DNA of 64,000 nucleotides from Berghia stephanieae (GCA_034508935.3 CM067446.1:26300630-26364629), one strand, 5' to 3'; shown: positions 22,927 through 35,457, counted from the stretch's first letter. The notes: generated from the sequence alone by a model not told the origin. Translations and numbers: made by a program.

Positions 22927-23178
22927 TCCTGGGTTCGAGCCTCGCTCGGTGCATAATTGAGTCATTGGAAAAGACTCTTTACTCACATTCTCTCACAGTA
23001 TTCAGTGTAAAATGAGTACATGGTCGTCAACAGCGTTGTCTCAATCCAAAAAAAAAAATTAATATCGCCTAACAGGCGTCATGTTCCGTTCTACATGTTG
23101 TGTTGCTATTGGTCGGGGATCCTTTGTAAAGCGCTTTGAGCACATTTAGTGGATATTGCTCTATATAAAGGCTCTATA
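22927..23178 (+). mobile_element. SINE-A copy 1 (5'-truncated)
   Basis: Begins inside the tRNA-like head at CTGGGTTCGAGCCTCGCTCG (B box GGTTCGAGCC) and continues with the body shared by the copies at 43671, 47825 and 49492 (minus). It ends TGTAAAGCGCTTTGAGCACA followed by TTTAGTGGATATTG. The A box is missing, so the copy is truncated. It interrupts the Harbinger fragment. Confidence 0.85.
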
Positions 23179-23329
23179 TTTTCTTTAGATGAACAATGTT
23201 TGAATATCCATCATCTGTTTTATCATACAAAACCTGGCATTTTCTCACAGCCTCTATCAAAATTTCGGTTTCCATGATGAATCAAGAGAGAGAATGAGAA
23301 GGAAAAAAACGGGTCCGAATTTTAGTGCA

Positions 23330-23489
23330 ACAGTAAAATGAAAACTCCAGCAAAACGACGGGTGTACCACCGAAACACCTCGGGTAGGTCACGGGTGTGC
23401 TACGGGTTCAGCGCTGGGTGAAAACTTGCCACTCCAACAGGTTAATGGGAAAGCATAGTACTTCAGACCCGTAAAAAAGTTACGGGAAC
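23330..23489. other. Left flank of the minisatellite, CpG-rich
   Basis: CpG-rich sequence with repeated ACGGGT/ACCCGT words, ending TTACGGGAACTAGGCAACAG. An inverted relative of this ending occurs at the right end of the array near 25885, so the flank is part of the large inverted repeat. Confidence 0.6.
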
Positions 23490-25614
23490 TAGGCAACAGT
23501 GGGGAGTGATCCTGAGAATCAGGGCGGTGTACACCAGTGGGGAGTGAACGTGGGACTATGTAAAAAGGATATCAGTAGGAAATAAATCTGGGACTAAAGG
23601 GAGATGGATACCATTGGGAGTTGAAGCCGGATATGGGAGTTGAGTACTAGAGGAGAATGAACCAGACACTATTGGAGATGGGCGCCAGTGGGGAGTGAAC
23701 CTGGGACTCAGGGAAGTGCACACCAATTGGGAGTTAACCTGGGAATGTGGGAGATGGATAATTGTGGGTATCCGAGCCAAACTATAGGAGTTGGGTACCA
23801 GAGGAGAATAAACCTGACACTATAGGAGATGGGCGCCAGTGGGGAGTGAACCTTGGACTCAGGGAAGTGCACACCAATTGGGAGTTAACCTGGGACTGTG
23901 GGAGATGGATAACTGTGGGTATCCGAGCCAAACTTAAGGAGTTGGGTACCAGAAGAGAATGAACTTGACACTATAGGAGGTGGGCGCCAGTGGGGAGTGA
24001 ACCTGGGACTATGTAAAAAGGATATCAGTGGGAAATAAACCTGTGACTAAAGGGAGATGGATACCATTGAAAGTTGAAGCCGGTACTGAGAGTTTGATAC
24101 CAGAGGAGAATGAACCTGACACTATAGGAGATGGGCCCAGTGGGGAGTGAACCTTGGACTCAGGGAAGTGCACAACAATTGGGAGTTAACCTTGGACTGT
24201 GGAAGATGGATAACTGTGGGTATCCGAGCCAAACTTAAGGAGTTGGGTACCAGAAGAGAATGAACTTGACACTATAGGAGGTGGGCGCCAGTGGGGAGTG
24301 AGCCTGGGACTATGTAAAAAGGATATCAGTGGGAAATAAACCTGTGACTAAAGGGAGATGGATACCATTGAAAGTTGAAGCCGGATATGGGAGTTTGGTA
24401 CCAGAGGAGAATGAACCTGAAACTATAGGAGGTGGGCGCCAGTGGGGAGTGAACCTTGGACTCAGGGAAGTGCACACCAATGTTATCCATCTCCCTTTAG
24501 TCCCAGGTTTATTTCCCACTGATATCCTTTTTACATAATCCCAGGTTCACTCCCGACTGGCGCCCACCACTTATAGTGTCAGGTTCATTCTCCTCTGGTA
24601 TCAAACTCTCAGATCGGGCTTCAACTTTCAATGGTATCCATCTCCCTTTAGTCCCAGGTTTATTTCCCATTGATATCCTTTTTACATAGTCCCAGGTTCA
24701 CTCCCCAATGGCGCCCACCTCCTATAGTGTCAGGTTCATTCTCCAATGGTACCAAACTCTCATATCCGGCTTCAACTTCCAATGGTATCCATCTCCCTTT
24801 AGTCCCAGGTTTATTTCCCACTGATATCCTTTTTACATAATCCCAGGTTCACTCCCCACTGGCGCCCACCTCCTATGTGTCAGGTTTATTTTCCTCTGGT
24901 ACCAAACTCTCATATCCGGCTTCAACTCCCAATGGTATCCATCTCCCTTTAGTCCCAGGTTTATTTCCCACTGATATCCTTTTTACATAGTCCCAGGTTA
25001 ACTCCCCACTGGTGTGCAATTCCCTGAGTCCCAGGTTCACTCCCCACTGGCGCCCACCTCCTATAGTGTCAGGTTCATTCTCCTCTGGTACCCAACTCCT
25101 TAAGTTTGGCTCGGATACCCACAGTTATCCATCTCCCACAGCCCCAGGTTAACTCCCGATTGGTGTGCACTTCCCTGAGTCCCAGGTTCACTCCCCACTG
25201 GCGCCCATCTCCTATAGTGTCAGGTTCATTCTCCTCTGGTACTCAACTCCCATATCCGGCTTCAACTTTCAATGGTATTCTCCCTTTAGTCCCAGGTTTT
25301 TTCCCCACTGATATCTTGCTTACATAGTCCCAGGTTCACTCCCCACTGGCGCCCACCTCCTATAGTGTCAGGTTCATTCTCCTCTGGTACTCAACTCCCA
25401 TATCCGGCTTCAACTTTCAATGGTATCCATTTCCCTTTAGTCCCAGGTTTATTTCCTACTGATATCCTTTTTACATAGTCCCAGGTTCACTCCCACTGAT
25501 ATTCTTTTTACATAGTCCCAGGTTCACTTCCCATTGGTGTACACCCCCTGATTCCCAGGATTACCCCCACTGTTGCCTAGTTCCCATAACTTTGCTGGAT
25601 ATTGTCGGGTTTCG

Positions 25615-25658
25615 GCGGGTTTCGTAAAAAAGCACTAATTCTTTTTTACGAAACCCGC
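25615..25658. repeat. Perfect hairpin 1 in the array
   Basis: An 18-bp perfect stem, GCGGGTTTCGTAAAAAAG, with an 8-base loop and its complement. Confidence 0.95.
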
Positions 25659-25763
25659 TGATAACCTTAGTCTCAGGTTCACTCCCGACTGGTGTACACT
25701 TCCCTGAGTCTCGGGTTCACTCCCCACAGTTGTCTACTTCCCATAAGTTTGCTGGACATTGTT

Positions 25764-25823
25764 GGGTTTCGGCGGGTTTCGTAAAAAAGCACTAGTTCTT
25801 TTTTACGAAACCCGCCGAAACCC
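25764..25823. repeat. Perfect hairpin 2 in the array
   Basis: A perfect 26-bp stem (25764-25789 with 25798-25823) around the loop CACTAGTT. The inner 18 bp equal those of hairpin 1. A half copy without its partner stands near 25918-25945. Confidence 0.95.
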
Positions 25824-26068
25824 AGTCCCAGGTTCACTCCCCAATGGTGTACACTTCCCTGAGTTCTAGGTTCACTCCCCGCTGCCACCTACTTCCCATA
25901 ACATTGTCGGGATTCGTTGGGTTTCGCAGGGTTTCGTAAAAAAGACACACCGGTCATCGAACCCCTGGTTGGGTGGTCGAGGAGTTCAGAAAAACTAGCA
26001 ACCCGTGGGGATCGGTTAGCTTCGGACTCGTTCGGGTGACGTCCTAGCAACAGAGCCGGGACATAACA

Positions 26069-26250
26069 CTTAAATTTGACCGTCTCTCTACCCCCAAGGA
26101 CTCCGACAAGGGAAAGGACAAAACCAAGGAGTTAATCTCATTCCAAGACAATGACAAAAAGCAAGCTGGAAAACAGATATAGGGGGAAAGTAAAGAAGAC
26201 ACAGTAAGTGACCTACCTGTACACTATGGGAGGTCAGGAACCCCATCCAG
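26069..26250 (-). repeat. Rep-A, copy 2 (minus, partial)
   Basis: Contains AAACCAAGGAGTTAATCTCA, ATTCCAAGACAATGACA, GCTGGAAAACAGATATAGGG and GGGAGGTCAGGAACCCC, the complement of the first part of copies 1 and 8. Confidence 0.85.
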
Positions 26251-27324
26251 AGACACATAAAGTGACCTCTGCCTAATATGAGAGGTCAAAAAAACCTACT
26301 CATAATAATTGACTGAGAAACAAGAAGTTGAAGTAGATTAAAGAGTTTCAACCCAAAGTGTTTATTCATCAATATAACATTATATTATATTTTTCTATGG
26401 TATTAACCTTACGTTTGAAACCAATACACGATAGACGACAATCCAGTGGGATATTACATAATATAAACTCTTGGTCGCTTGAATGTAAACATTTGAACAT
26501 AAACAAGTCAGCCCTAACATAATCTCTGATTATCCGATTCGAATTCAAATGTGGTGAAATAAGAGTATTTTTTTGTAATAAGTGACGTGTTAGTGTTATT
26601 AATGATTTAGCTAAAAGCAGAAATGCCATGTAAAATTATTACAATGTTTTTTTAAAAAAAAGGTCCTGTCTTTTCCGTATCACATCGATATATAACAAAG
26701 ACATTTCCAAATTCTGGTCATGCATTCATTCATTCAATGCACTTGAAATGAAGACCTAAACAAAAACATTCTAACATATACATTGGTAAGTAAAGGTTGG
26801 TATGACATGTACAATGATTATATTTTACCCACCAAAATTTCATAATATGCAGTTTCCAGCTGAATAAGTCGATTATAAGAATGCACCAACCACAAAGACT
26901 CAATGAGAAAATAAAATGGAATGAGTTTTATAATTCTTTAAATAACTTTGCTATCTTTTGGCGTCAAGTTAAATTGTCTATTTTTAAATTTTGAAACAAT
27001 AAATAAATAAATGAAATCTGAAAAGAAATACAAATAGATGGCTACCCTTATCCGATATATTTGATATTTTTGTACATGTTTTTATACAATGAACGTCGTC
27101 TGCAAACAAGATATATATCAAATGAGTGGAAAACGATAGTAATATAGAATACAATCGTGATATTGTACTTATTTCAATATGGTAATATGCGAACTGCCTT
27201 CAAAAACAATGTAGAGTAGAAAAGTCTTGGTTAAATAACACCAATGTCCAAACTAGAATCTACACTAGTGAATATGTATGTGTATATATATATATATATA
27301 TTGGTGTACTAATGCTGGGAGATA

Positions 27325-27360
<36 letters not shown>

Positions 27361-28805
27361 ATGGCAATATTGCAATTTTATAGAAATAACAATTCATACG
27401 GTTAGGGTAGTGATAATGAATTTGAAATATTATTTGTAAACTATGGCAGTGGCGGCTGGGGCAGCAAATGTTCCAGTGAGGCAAGTAAAAATGCTGATTG
27501 AAGAATTCGTAGAGTATGTATAATTCTGCTGCACAGTTTTCCACTTTGCCGAAAGAATGACATCGAAATAAAAAAAAAATATTGACAATATTCTAATTAA
27601 GGAATATCAACATATATGATAATAGCTTAAAATATTGGTTTCTTTGTCTCTATTATGATAACAAGAGCACGCATTTCACACTTAAGTGGTCGAAGAGCCA
27701 CTAGAAGACACACTACTGGGTGAGCATCAGCGATAATTGAAAAGCGCTTTTCCTGATGATAACGTTTGATTGTAAGGTGGAGTGTGAGAGGTTATTTGTA
27801 ATGCAGTTTCAAACCTGCGCCATACGAGAGGGTACCCTAATCTGGATCAGAAAAAAAGAACAAGGATTTCTTTTGTTTTATTGTTTTGATTTGATGTGTG
27901 TGTACAGTATATATTTTGAAATTTCCCAAAACGAACTCGCAATTTGTTTACAAATCAAGCTATAGTGAAAAGCTTGCTTGCATCAATAGCATTTTGTTGT
28001 TCCGAATGAATTTCAGCAAACATTCTTTCTGAATGTCAATTAATTCAGTAACGCATATGGTTAGAATTTATATTGTATAATGAGAGAAAAAAATGGACGA
28101 AATAATAATTGGAATAAAGCTCTTCAATTGAAGACGACCATTTGAGGTCAGATTAGTTTCTACACAGACGGTGAGCAGAGAAAATAATTAAGTAAATTGA
28201 TAGCTTACAAACGTTTTTTTTAATTGAAGGTTGACTCCATATGTCACACTCCCAAAAGCTCAAATAAGTCAAGAGCAGATTTCTCATCATAGGTCTACAT
28301 ATTTTAACTACAATCATCATCATTATCATAACTTCACTATTTAAGATGCATATAAGTCTGCTCTGAGGATAAAACATTCAACATTAATACCATTTTGACA
28401 GTGTAACAAGTTAACAATAACAAGTTTGTAACGAACATTTTTGAAGTCTCTCTTCAGACATAATTAAAAGGAACTGATCGCACATAATTGCTTTGACGTA
28501 TTTTGCTGTACGCTGACAAAATATATTATATCTTATTGGACTGGAAAATAATGTTTTTAATCCATATATTAAACGATTAAGCTAACCCCAAAATTAATTT
28601 TTTAAATCTCAAAACATAGATTTACAAGAAGTCTCCTTAAATTTGAGTTTCTGACAAGATGGGAGGGGGGGGGGGGGGGGGTCATCTCAATTCAACGATG
28701 TTTGAAGTAAAATATTTCTGGTTATAATGAATTTTTAAAATAATTATCTCAATGAACGGTGACACTAAGCCAGCCAAGTTTGCACTTTTTAATTTGAAAT
28801 AAATT

Positions 28806-28838
<33 letters not shown>

Positions 28839-29035
28839 TTCCTTTTACTTGTAAATCAAGTTAAACGACACAGCCAAGAGATATTTCCTCTCATCTTCAC
28901 GATAAAAACATTTGTAACATTCATTTAAAATGACGTAACCGTGTATGGCACTCAAAGCATAGCTACGGTATTTTTATCATTGTTTTCTGATGGGATAAAA
29001 TTATATCTTTTAAGTTAATGGAATCCCACACCATA

Positions 29036-29082
<47 letters not shown>

Positions 29083-30490
29083 TATATATATATATATATA
29101 ATATATATATATTTATTTTTTTTTTTTAATAAGGTTGGGGAACAACATTGTTCCAAACAGCCAATGTAAAATTTACGCCATCGAGTACAGAATTACTGGC
29201 AAATCTAAAAATCATTCAACTATTTTTTACAGACTGATTTACTAGTAAGTAGCAAATCTTAATATTCCAGGCTAATTCTATCATTCGTTGACTCAAATTA
29301 ATACGAAGGAAATCTGCTAGATCGTAATACTCAGTCTTTGATGACGCAATTTAAATACCTCTTGATGACCCGACCAATCAAAATGCAGGATTGTGACACC
29401 CCAAGCGCACACGGCCGCTCTACCCGATTCGTGCAGATCTTTGTTAATTTCAACAATACAGTAGTTATGATAATTAATATAGCTAGATGAGTGCCTCTAT
29501 TTCTCCGAAAATAATGCGATTTCTCCATTAAATTTCGGTGCATCTTAACGGGCGTTTATGCACATTTATTATCAATGCTGTCTTCGTGATTCGGAGGCGG
29601 GGTGTGTAGTCCATCGCAAAAATAAATAGAAAGCAAGTTATATTACGATAATTTTGGCCTACGTTAATAAAAATGATTTTTAAGAAATAAATTATACAAC
29701 AAGAGTCCGACCGAAATTGGAAACTACAAGATAGAAGTAGCATTAAAAATAAAATAATCTTTTAGAAATGTCTTTCTACAAAAATGATTAAGAGGCGGTT
29801 GGGGTCTTTATATAAATTTTTTTTTTTTTTAAATTAATTAGCTATATTGGGCGGTTTTAATTTCTGTATCGTCATTATACAACATTTTTGGTAAAAAATA
29901 TAAATTATCTGTGTTGATAACCATTTTGCGACTTAATTTTGGGGTATGCATCAAATATATAAACTATCTTGTGGCAAACGTTCCACAAAAACTAATGAAG
30001 GAATGACCTCCATATTCTTCCCTTTTATCAACATTGTAGCATAGTGTGTCACCATTTAAGAATCAAATGTTATGACAAAATTGATGTTAAAAATGTATAA
30101 TTTGGATTATAATTAAAATAACACATTCCTTATCAAAAAAAAAATCTCTAAATGGTGACATACTACATTATCTCTGTGATAACTGTGGACATTTTCAGAC
30201 AATTTCATTGAATAGATTCTGAGAGACGTTTGAAACAGTAAGCCATACCCTTAAAAATGACATGCTGAGAAATTAGCAAAATAGCTTTCCGTTTTTCACA
30301 CTTTTCTTACTGTCAGTTACCTTTTCGACTGTGTTTTTCGTGCCTTTATAGTCTATTTTGAGAAATTGGACTTCAATAATATCATTTCTAAGATTATTAT
30401 TATCGTTTTCCACCAAATCTCAAAATCAATTTTTTGAAGGAGTATCCTAATAATTAGACCCAAACCGTCCCTTAAATATCGTAATTAGAT
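26251..30490. other. Intergenic: microsatellites only
   Basis: AT-rich DNA with (TA)n at about 27283-27302, (GAT)n at 27322-27360, a G-run at 28661-28681, (AAT)n at 28809-28838 and 29036-29079 followed by (TA)n to 29112. Short open frames, such as 86 codons at 26369-26629 on the minus strand, show no family likeness. Confidence 0.5.
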
Positions 30491-30491
30491 A

Positions 30492-30600
30492 GGTGGCTCT
30501 GTCGTGTAGTGATCAAGTTGTCTGACTCGAGCCTTAAAAATACTGGGTTCGAATCCCGATGGGGACAATTTTGTCATTTATTTATTTTTATCTTACTGAA
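30492..30600 (+). mobile_element. tRNA-like SINE head
   Basis: GTGTAGTGATCAAG fits an A box and GGGTTCGAATCCCGATGGGG contains a perfect B box. The 5' GGTGGCT and 3' GGGGACA ends do not pair as an acceptor stem, so it is a SINE head or decayed tRNA copy and not a working tRNA gene. Confidence 0.6.
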
Positions 30601-30821
30601 AAAAACAACAAAAAACATCACTTTTAGTATTGTTTTAGCAATTAGATATTTTCGGATTTTCAGAGGTAGAATATTTATTCTAACTACCGGTTTTTTTAAA
30701 AACCTTTTTATCTTAATTTGATGCCATTTAAAATGAGGAGAGAATCGTTGATAGACTAACTTTCATTAAAATTATTCGAGTAATTCTCGTTTGGAAATGA
30801 TTGACTCTGACGTTTGTTTGT

Positions 30822-31357
30822 TTTAAAGGGTTTTACAGCGCTTGGAACACATTTAGGTCATATCAGCGCCAGTAAAAAGGAAGGAAATGGGATAGTAAAA
30901 AAAAGGAAGGATAGCAACAAGTTATAGAATTACAATTTAAGTACCCAAGAAAAGGGAAGACAAAGGGGAATTAGTTGAAATAGGAAAACGATGTAGATTC
31001 CAAGATTTTAAAAAAGAAATACACTATCAGTATATTTGTTTGAGATCACCTAAATGTCTCATCCTGACACAAGCAAAGGTCCCAACTAAGAGGAACACAT
31101 TCAAATGTTAACAAATTATATATATGCAAAACAAAAATAATACAATGTATATAAGAGAGATGATATATTCTCCCAAAACTCTAACAATATATTTGACTGT
31201 TTCCCTCCCAGCCAGGGTATCCGGCCATGGCCAGAACAAAACCAAGTAATCTCATTCCAAGACAAGGACAGAATGCATGTTGGAAAACATATAGGGGGAT
31301 AGAAGACGCAGTAAGTGCCTTCCTTTCCCGCTATGGGAGGTCAGGAACCCCACCCAG
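30822..31357 (-). repeat. Rep-A, copy 3 (minus, near full length)
   Basis: Spans the whole series of Rep-A words, from TTTAAAGGGTTTTACAGCGC through AGACACAAGCAAAGG-type sequence to GGGAGGTCAGGAACCCCACC. Length is about 536 bp, close to copy 7, which suggests a unit of 0.5-0.55 kb. Confidence 0.88.
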
Positions 31358-31917
31358 TGTATTACGTTTGATCCAAAAATAAACGTGTAACATCCTTTTG
31401 TTTACACACTTTAAAAAATATTCCAATAACCAACATTTTGTGGAACCAGATCTAATATTTTGAAATCAGAATATATTTTTATTCTAGTCTTAACCCTATT
31501 CCATTTCAATAGTTATACTTCATATATTAAAAACATTTATTAAAATAAATACATGAAAATTTCTTCGTCATGTTATTGACTTTATAACAGTAAACTTAAA
31601 GATAAGATAGCGACGTTGGAAGCATACCAGTAATCAGTGAAAGTGTTATATTCTTTAATAGTTATCACAATGTCATTGTAAATTTATCAGCTGAATAATA
31701 ACAAACCAAAATAAGTAAACACTCTTTATAATGCATTAAGTACGAATCGATAAAAATCATATGATGAAAATGTGCATCAACTACAGTGGCGTACAATATT
31801 ATCTAAACAGCAACTTGATTACTTACATAATAAGCCAATTCAACAATGTGCATTATTCTCCATTTTTTATGGCTTCGTCAATAAATTGATATATAAACAT
31901 TTTCCATTCGAATTATT

Positions 31918-32200
31918 CATAGTTATCTTGCCCATTGAATCATAGATATTTGAATGGAAACATAATTAACCTCCATACAGTTCCCTTACCAAATGAATCA
32001 CAGATATCTGAATGGAAACATAATTTGACTCCATAGTTACCTTTTCAAATGAATCACATATATCTGGATGAAAACATAATTTGGCTCCATAGTTATCTTC
32101 CCAAACGACTCACAGATATCTGAATGGAAACATAATTTAGCTACAAATAATTATCTTTCCAATTGAATCCTAGTAAGCTAAGTGAAAACATAACATATGG
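31918..32200. repeat. Tandem repeat of about 56 bp, five copies
   Basis: Units begin at 31918, 31974, 32032, 32088 and about 32144. Each contains a version of AATGAATCACAGATATCTG followed by AATGGAAACATAATTTG. The fifth unit is the most diverged. Confidence 0.9.
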
Positions 32201-32377
32201 TCTCATTTTGGATTTCATATCATTTAAGACGTAGTGATACGTTTATAAATAGTTGAAGCATATATGATCAATTAAAGAGACCACACCAGTAACAAGAAAA
32301 GTATATCTTAAACCAAACTACTTGATACAATGTACAGCCAACCAACATGTCAGTCTCGAATCTTCCAAGAGTAAAAA

Positions 32378-32560
32378 CATTATGAGGGCGTAATGGCAGA
32401 GAGACTAGGCATTGCCATTGCCCCCAGGAGACACAGGTTTGAGCCATGCTATCGGCATCTTTTTTTCTTGGGCAAGAAACTGAGTCCCTGTTGTTCACTT
32501 TGCAGTACGACACTGTTGCTAATACCTGAGCTATCTTGGTCTATTATCGAGATAGACCCT
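32378..32560 (+). mobile_element. tRNA-derived SINE, decayed
   Basis: GGGCGTAATGGCAGAGAGAC resembles an A-box region, ACAGGTTTGAGCCATGCTA a B box, and CTTGGGCAAGAAACTGAGTC with GCTAATACCTGAGC the body seen in many marine-invertebrate SINEs. The ends are not defined. Confidence 0.5.
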
Positions 32561-32663
32561 TTTAAAAAAATTATCGGAGGAGAAAGGAAGGTAACTTTAT
32601 GATTTTATCTTTTTTTAAATTCTTTTTTTTGGATTTTGTATGTTATTTATCTTTAAATTTCAA

Positions 32664-32880
32664 TGACTTTTACAGAGCTTTTGACACCTTTAGTCATTGC
32701 AGCGCCATTAAAAAGGAAGATTTGGAATGGTCTAAAATCATTATAAAAAGATATCGGTTGCAACAAGAGTCTAAATGAAAAAAATAAAAGTGGGCTAGCT
32801 TGAGCATTAGGAAACATAAGTCGATCCCAAGATTTATCTAACAGATCACTCTATCCATTTGCCTAATATGAGACCACCCC
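32664..32880 (-). repeat. Rep-A, copy 4 (minus, strongly diverged)
   Basis: Keeps the terminal words GCAGCGCCATTAAAAAGGAAG and CGATCCCAAGATTT in Rep-A order. It is more diverged than the other copies, so it is probably older. Confidence 0.55.
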
Positions 32881-32899
32881 CTCAGACAAAGTCAGGGAA

Positions 32900-34410
32900 C
32901 TGCAAACATGATAACAAACTAGTAAAAAAGTATAAAAACGTGTTAATAAATAAAAATAAAAAAAATTAAAATTAAAATTACAATAACAAAAAAAAAACAA
33001 AAAAAAAAAAAAAAACAACATGAAAAGAAGATGGGTTGGAAAAGAAAAACGATAGAGAAAAAACTAATAGTACAATGCGATCGTGAAATAACAAAACACC
33101 CTTTTTCAATTTGGCCAGAAAACTTCCACTTTGGGTCAATAGGTTAAAATGATCCCTAAGAGACTGAAATTCTCAGGTTTTCTATGTAGCTTAAATGAAA
33201 AAAATAAAGGTTTTATCATGGCGCAGAAAAACAGGATGACAGTTCAGATACAGGATGAATCTTTACTGCATTAGATACTTAAACCATCTACAATCGTGTA
33301 TATATGTATAGTTAATTACTCTTTGTTTAAATGTTTTCATTTTCTAGTGAAATATTTCTTTTCAACAAAATAAAATGTTCGTACTTCATTCTAATTTTAA
33401 GCGTCTTGATGTTAAAAATTCAAAGTTGGCTATTATGCAAAACAATGCGGCTCTGCTCAGGGTGAAAGTGTAACTCAATATAAAACATTGTCTTATTTGT
33501 GAACAACAAATAATCCAAGTTTATCTGTTTTCTTTTCTTTTTATTTTTTTAAATTTCTGATATTCAAACATTTAAAAAAACGATTGTTGTCATTTTTTGG
33601 AATGTACTTTGCCATTCAGTTATTGAATCATTTCTGAATTTTTGGATTTGCTGTGTTTGTTGTTGCTGGCTAGACCATCAAAAATGAGGAAGAAAGCCAA
33701 TAAAATTGTTTATTTTCATACTCCTATTAACAAAGGATAACTCTAAAACAATATGATTGGGTTAACAATAGAACAGTATTGAAAGTTATAAATAAAGTAT
33801 ATCTTAAAAACTAATGCAGCATGACTACTATGAATAATATGTGAATGACAGTTTTTAACCAAAAAAAAAAAAAAAAAAAAAAAGAAAGAAAGAAAAGAAA
33901 AGTGGTTAAAGCATGAACCAGCCCAGTAAAGCTCCTTGTCCTTTTTTTTCTCAACTCAATACAAATTAGACAAACAATTCTAATAGGATATGACAATTTA
34001 GCCCCAGACCCATTTCAAGAACACTCTCCACTTTGTGAAGAAGTATAATACATATTTTTTCTGCCTTCTTACAGGACAAAATGTAGAGTTATTTGTCCAC
34101 AAAAAAAAAAAAAAAAAAAGAATGATATGAAAAAAAGTCTTGAGGCGGGTAGGCGTAAATTGAACACAAGAGTAATGACTAGCGGTACACTTGTTAGAAG
34201 ATGGACACAAACCCAATCAAACTCTGTACTACTTGCTAATAAGTGACCATGTCTCCACCTTCAGCACATTCAAATCACAGTTAAGTTAATTACTTTGGTA
34301 TTTCATTCATCTTCACAGACTCACTTTGTTATGGAGTCATACACAGTTCTGTAATAGTGATTGATAAATATAACATCCATTATATATAAGACAATGATAC
34401 GATAATACGG
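32900..34410. other. Intergenic: nothing recognised besides A-rich runs
   Basis: A-rich low-complexity stretches at 32938-33015, 33860-33900 and 34100-34119. No gene is supported. Confidence 0.5.
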
Positions 34411-34412
34411 TA

Positions 34413-35070
34413 AAAGAAGAAGAAGAAGAAGAAGAAGAAGAAGAAGAAGAAGAAGAAGAAGAAGGAAGAAGAAGAAAGAAGAAGAAGAAGAAGAAGAAGA
34501 AGAAGAAGAAGAAGAAGAAGAAGAGAAGAAGAAGAAGAAGAAGAAGAAGAAGAAGAGAAGAAAGAAGAAGAAGAAGAAGAAGAAGAAGAAGAAGAGAAGA
34601 AGAAGAAGAAGAAGAAGAAGAAGAAGAAGAAGAAGAAGAAGAAGAAGAAGAAGAAGAAGAAGAAGAGAAGAAGAAGAAGAAGAAGAAGAAGAGAAGAAGA
34701 AAGAAGAAGAAGAAGAAGAAGAAAGAAGAAGAAGAAGAAGAAAGAAGAAAGAAGAAGAAGAAGAAGAGAGAAGTAAGAAGAAGAAAAAGAAAAAGAAGAA
34801 AAAAGAAGAAGAAGAAGAAGAAAAAGAAGAAGAAGAAGAAAAAGAAGAAGAAGAAGAAGAAGAAGAAGAAGAAGAAGAAGAAGAAGAAGAAGAAGAAGAG
34901 AAGAAGAAGAAGAAGAAGAAGAAGAAGAGAAGAAGGAGAAGAAGGGGCAGGAGAAGAAGAATGAGAAGAGAAGAAGAAGAAGAAGAAGAAGAAGAAGAAG
35001 AAGAAGAAGAAGAAGAAGAAGAAGAAGAAGAAGAAGAAGAAGAAGAAGAGAAGAAGAAGAAGAAGAAGGG
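34413..35070. repeat. (GAA)n array, about 650 bp
   Basis: Almost pure GAA/AAG triplets with occasional AGAG or AAAG slips. A purine-rich GA tract continues to about 35205. One strand is purine only over nearly 800 bases. Confidence 0.97.
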
Positions 35071-35457
35071 AAAAGGATGATTAGGGAGATGGAGAGGAGA
35101 AGGAGGTGGAGGAGAAGGATGAGGTGGAGGAAGAGGAGGAGGAGGAGAAGAAAGTGATGGAAAAGGGGAAGAGGTAGAGAATAATGAATAGGGGTAGGAG
35201 GAGAGTATTAATGCATGAATAGATATATTTATATGTATAGCTTTTTGTTAATTAAAATTATAAATATAGATATATATAAATTTTGGAAACATTCGAACAG
35301 CCAGCACTGATTTCTCAAATCATAAACCAAGGAATAAAGGTGATAACTTACATACTTATAGACAAAATGAAAGCATGAAAGGAGGTAGATTAAGACACAT
35401 TTATATGTGCACATAAACACACACACACACATATGAAGGCAGAAATCAGTTGAAAAA

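Larger units (their letters stand above)
23490..25895. repeat. 38-bp minisatellite arranged as a giant inverted repeat
   Basis: The monomer is 36-39 bp of the type CAGTGGGGAGTGAACCTGGG followed by ACTNNNGGGAGNTGGNNAC. Diverged monomer types recur in a fixed order, which gives a higher-order repeat. From 23490 to about 24480 monomers run in one direction. From there to about 25560 the complement is seen (GTTCACTCCCCACTGG and so on), followed by more scattered inverted monomers to 25895. The junction is abrupt, between GTGCACACCAAT and GTTATCCATCTCC. Open frames in both arms are repeat translations and not genes. Confidence 0.93.

Noticed and set aside
23556-25888. Similar 66-74-codon open frames on both strands
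   Set aside because: They are readings of the 38-bp minisatellite, present in both arms because the array is inverted. No start context or domain supports a protein.
26369-26629. 86-codon open frame on the minus strand as a host gene
   Set aside because: No recognisable domain, AT-rich composition and no splice or start support.
30492-30567. Functional tRNA gene
   Set aside because: A and B boxes are present but the acceptor ends do not pair, so it is a SINE head or tRNA relic.
31918-32200. CRISPR-like array
   Set aside because: Units are diverged tandem copies without unique spacers, in animal DNA; it is a minisatellite.
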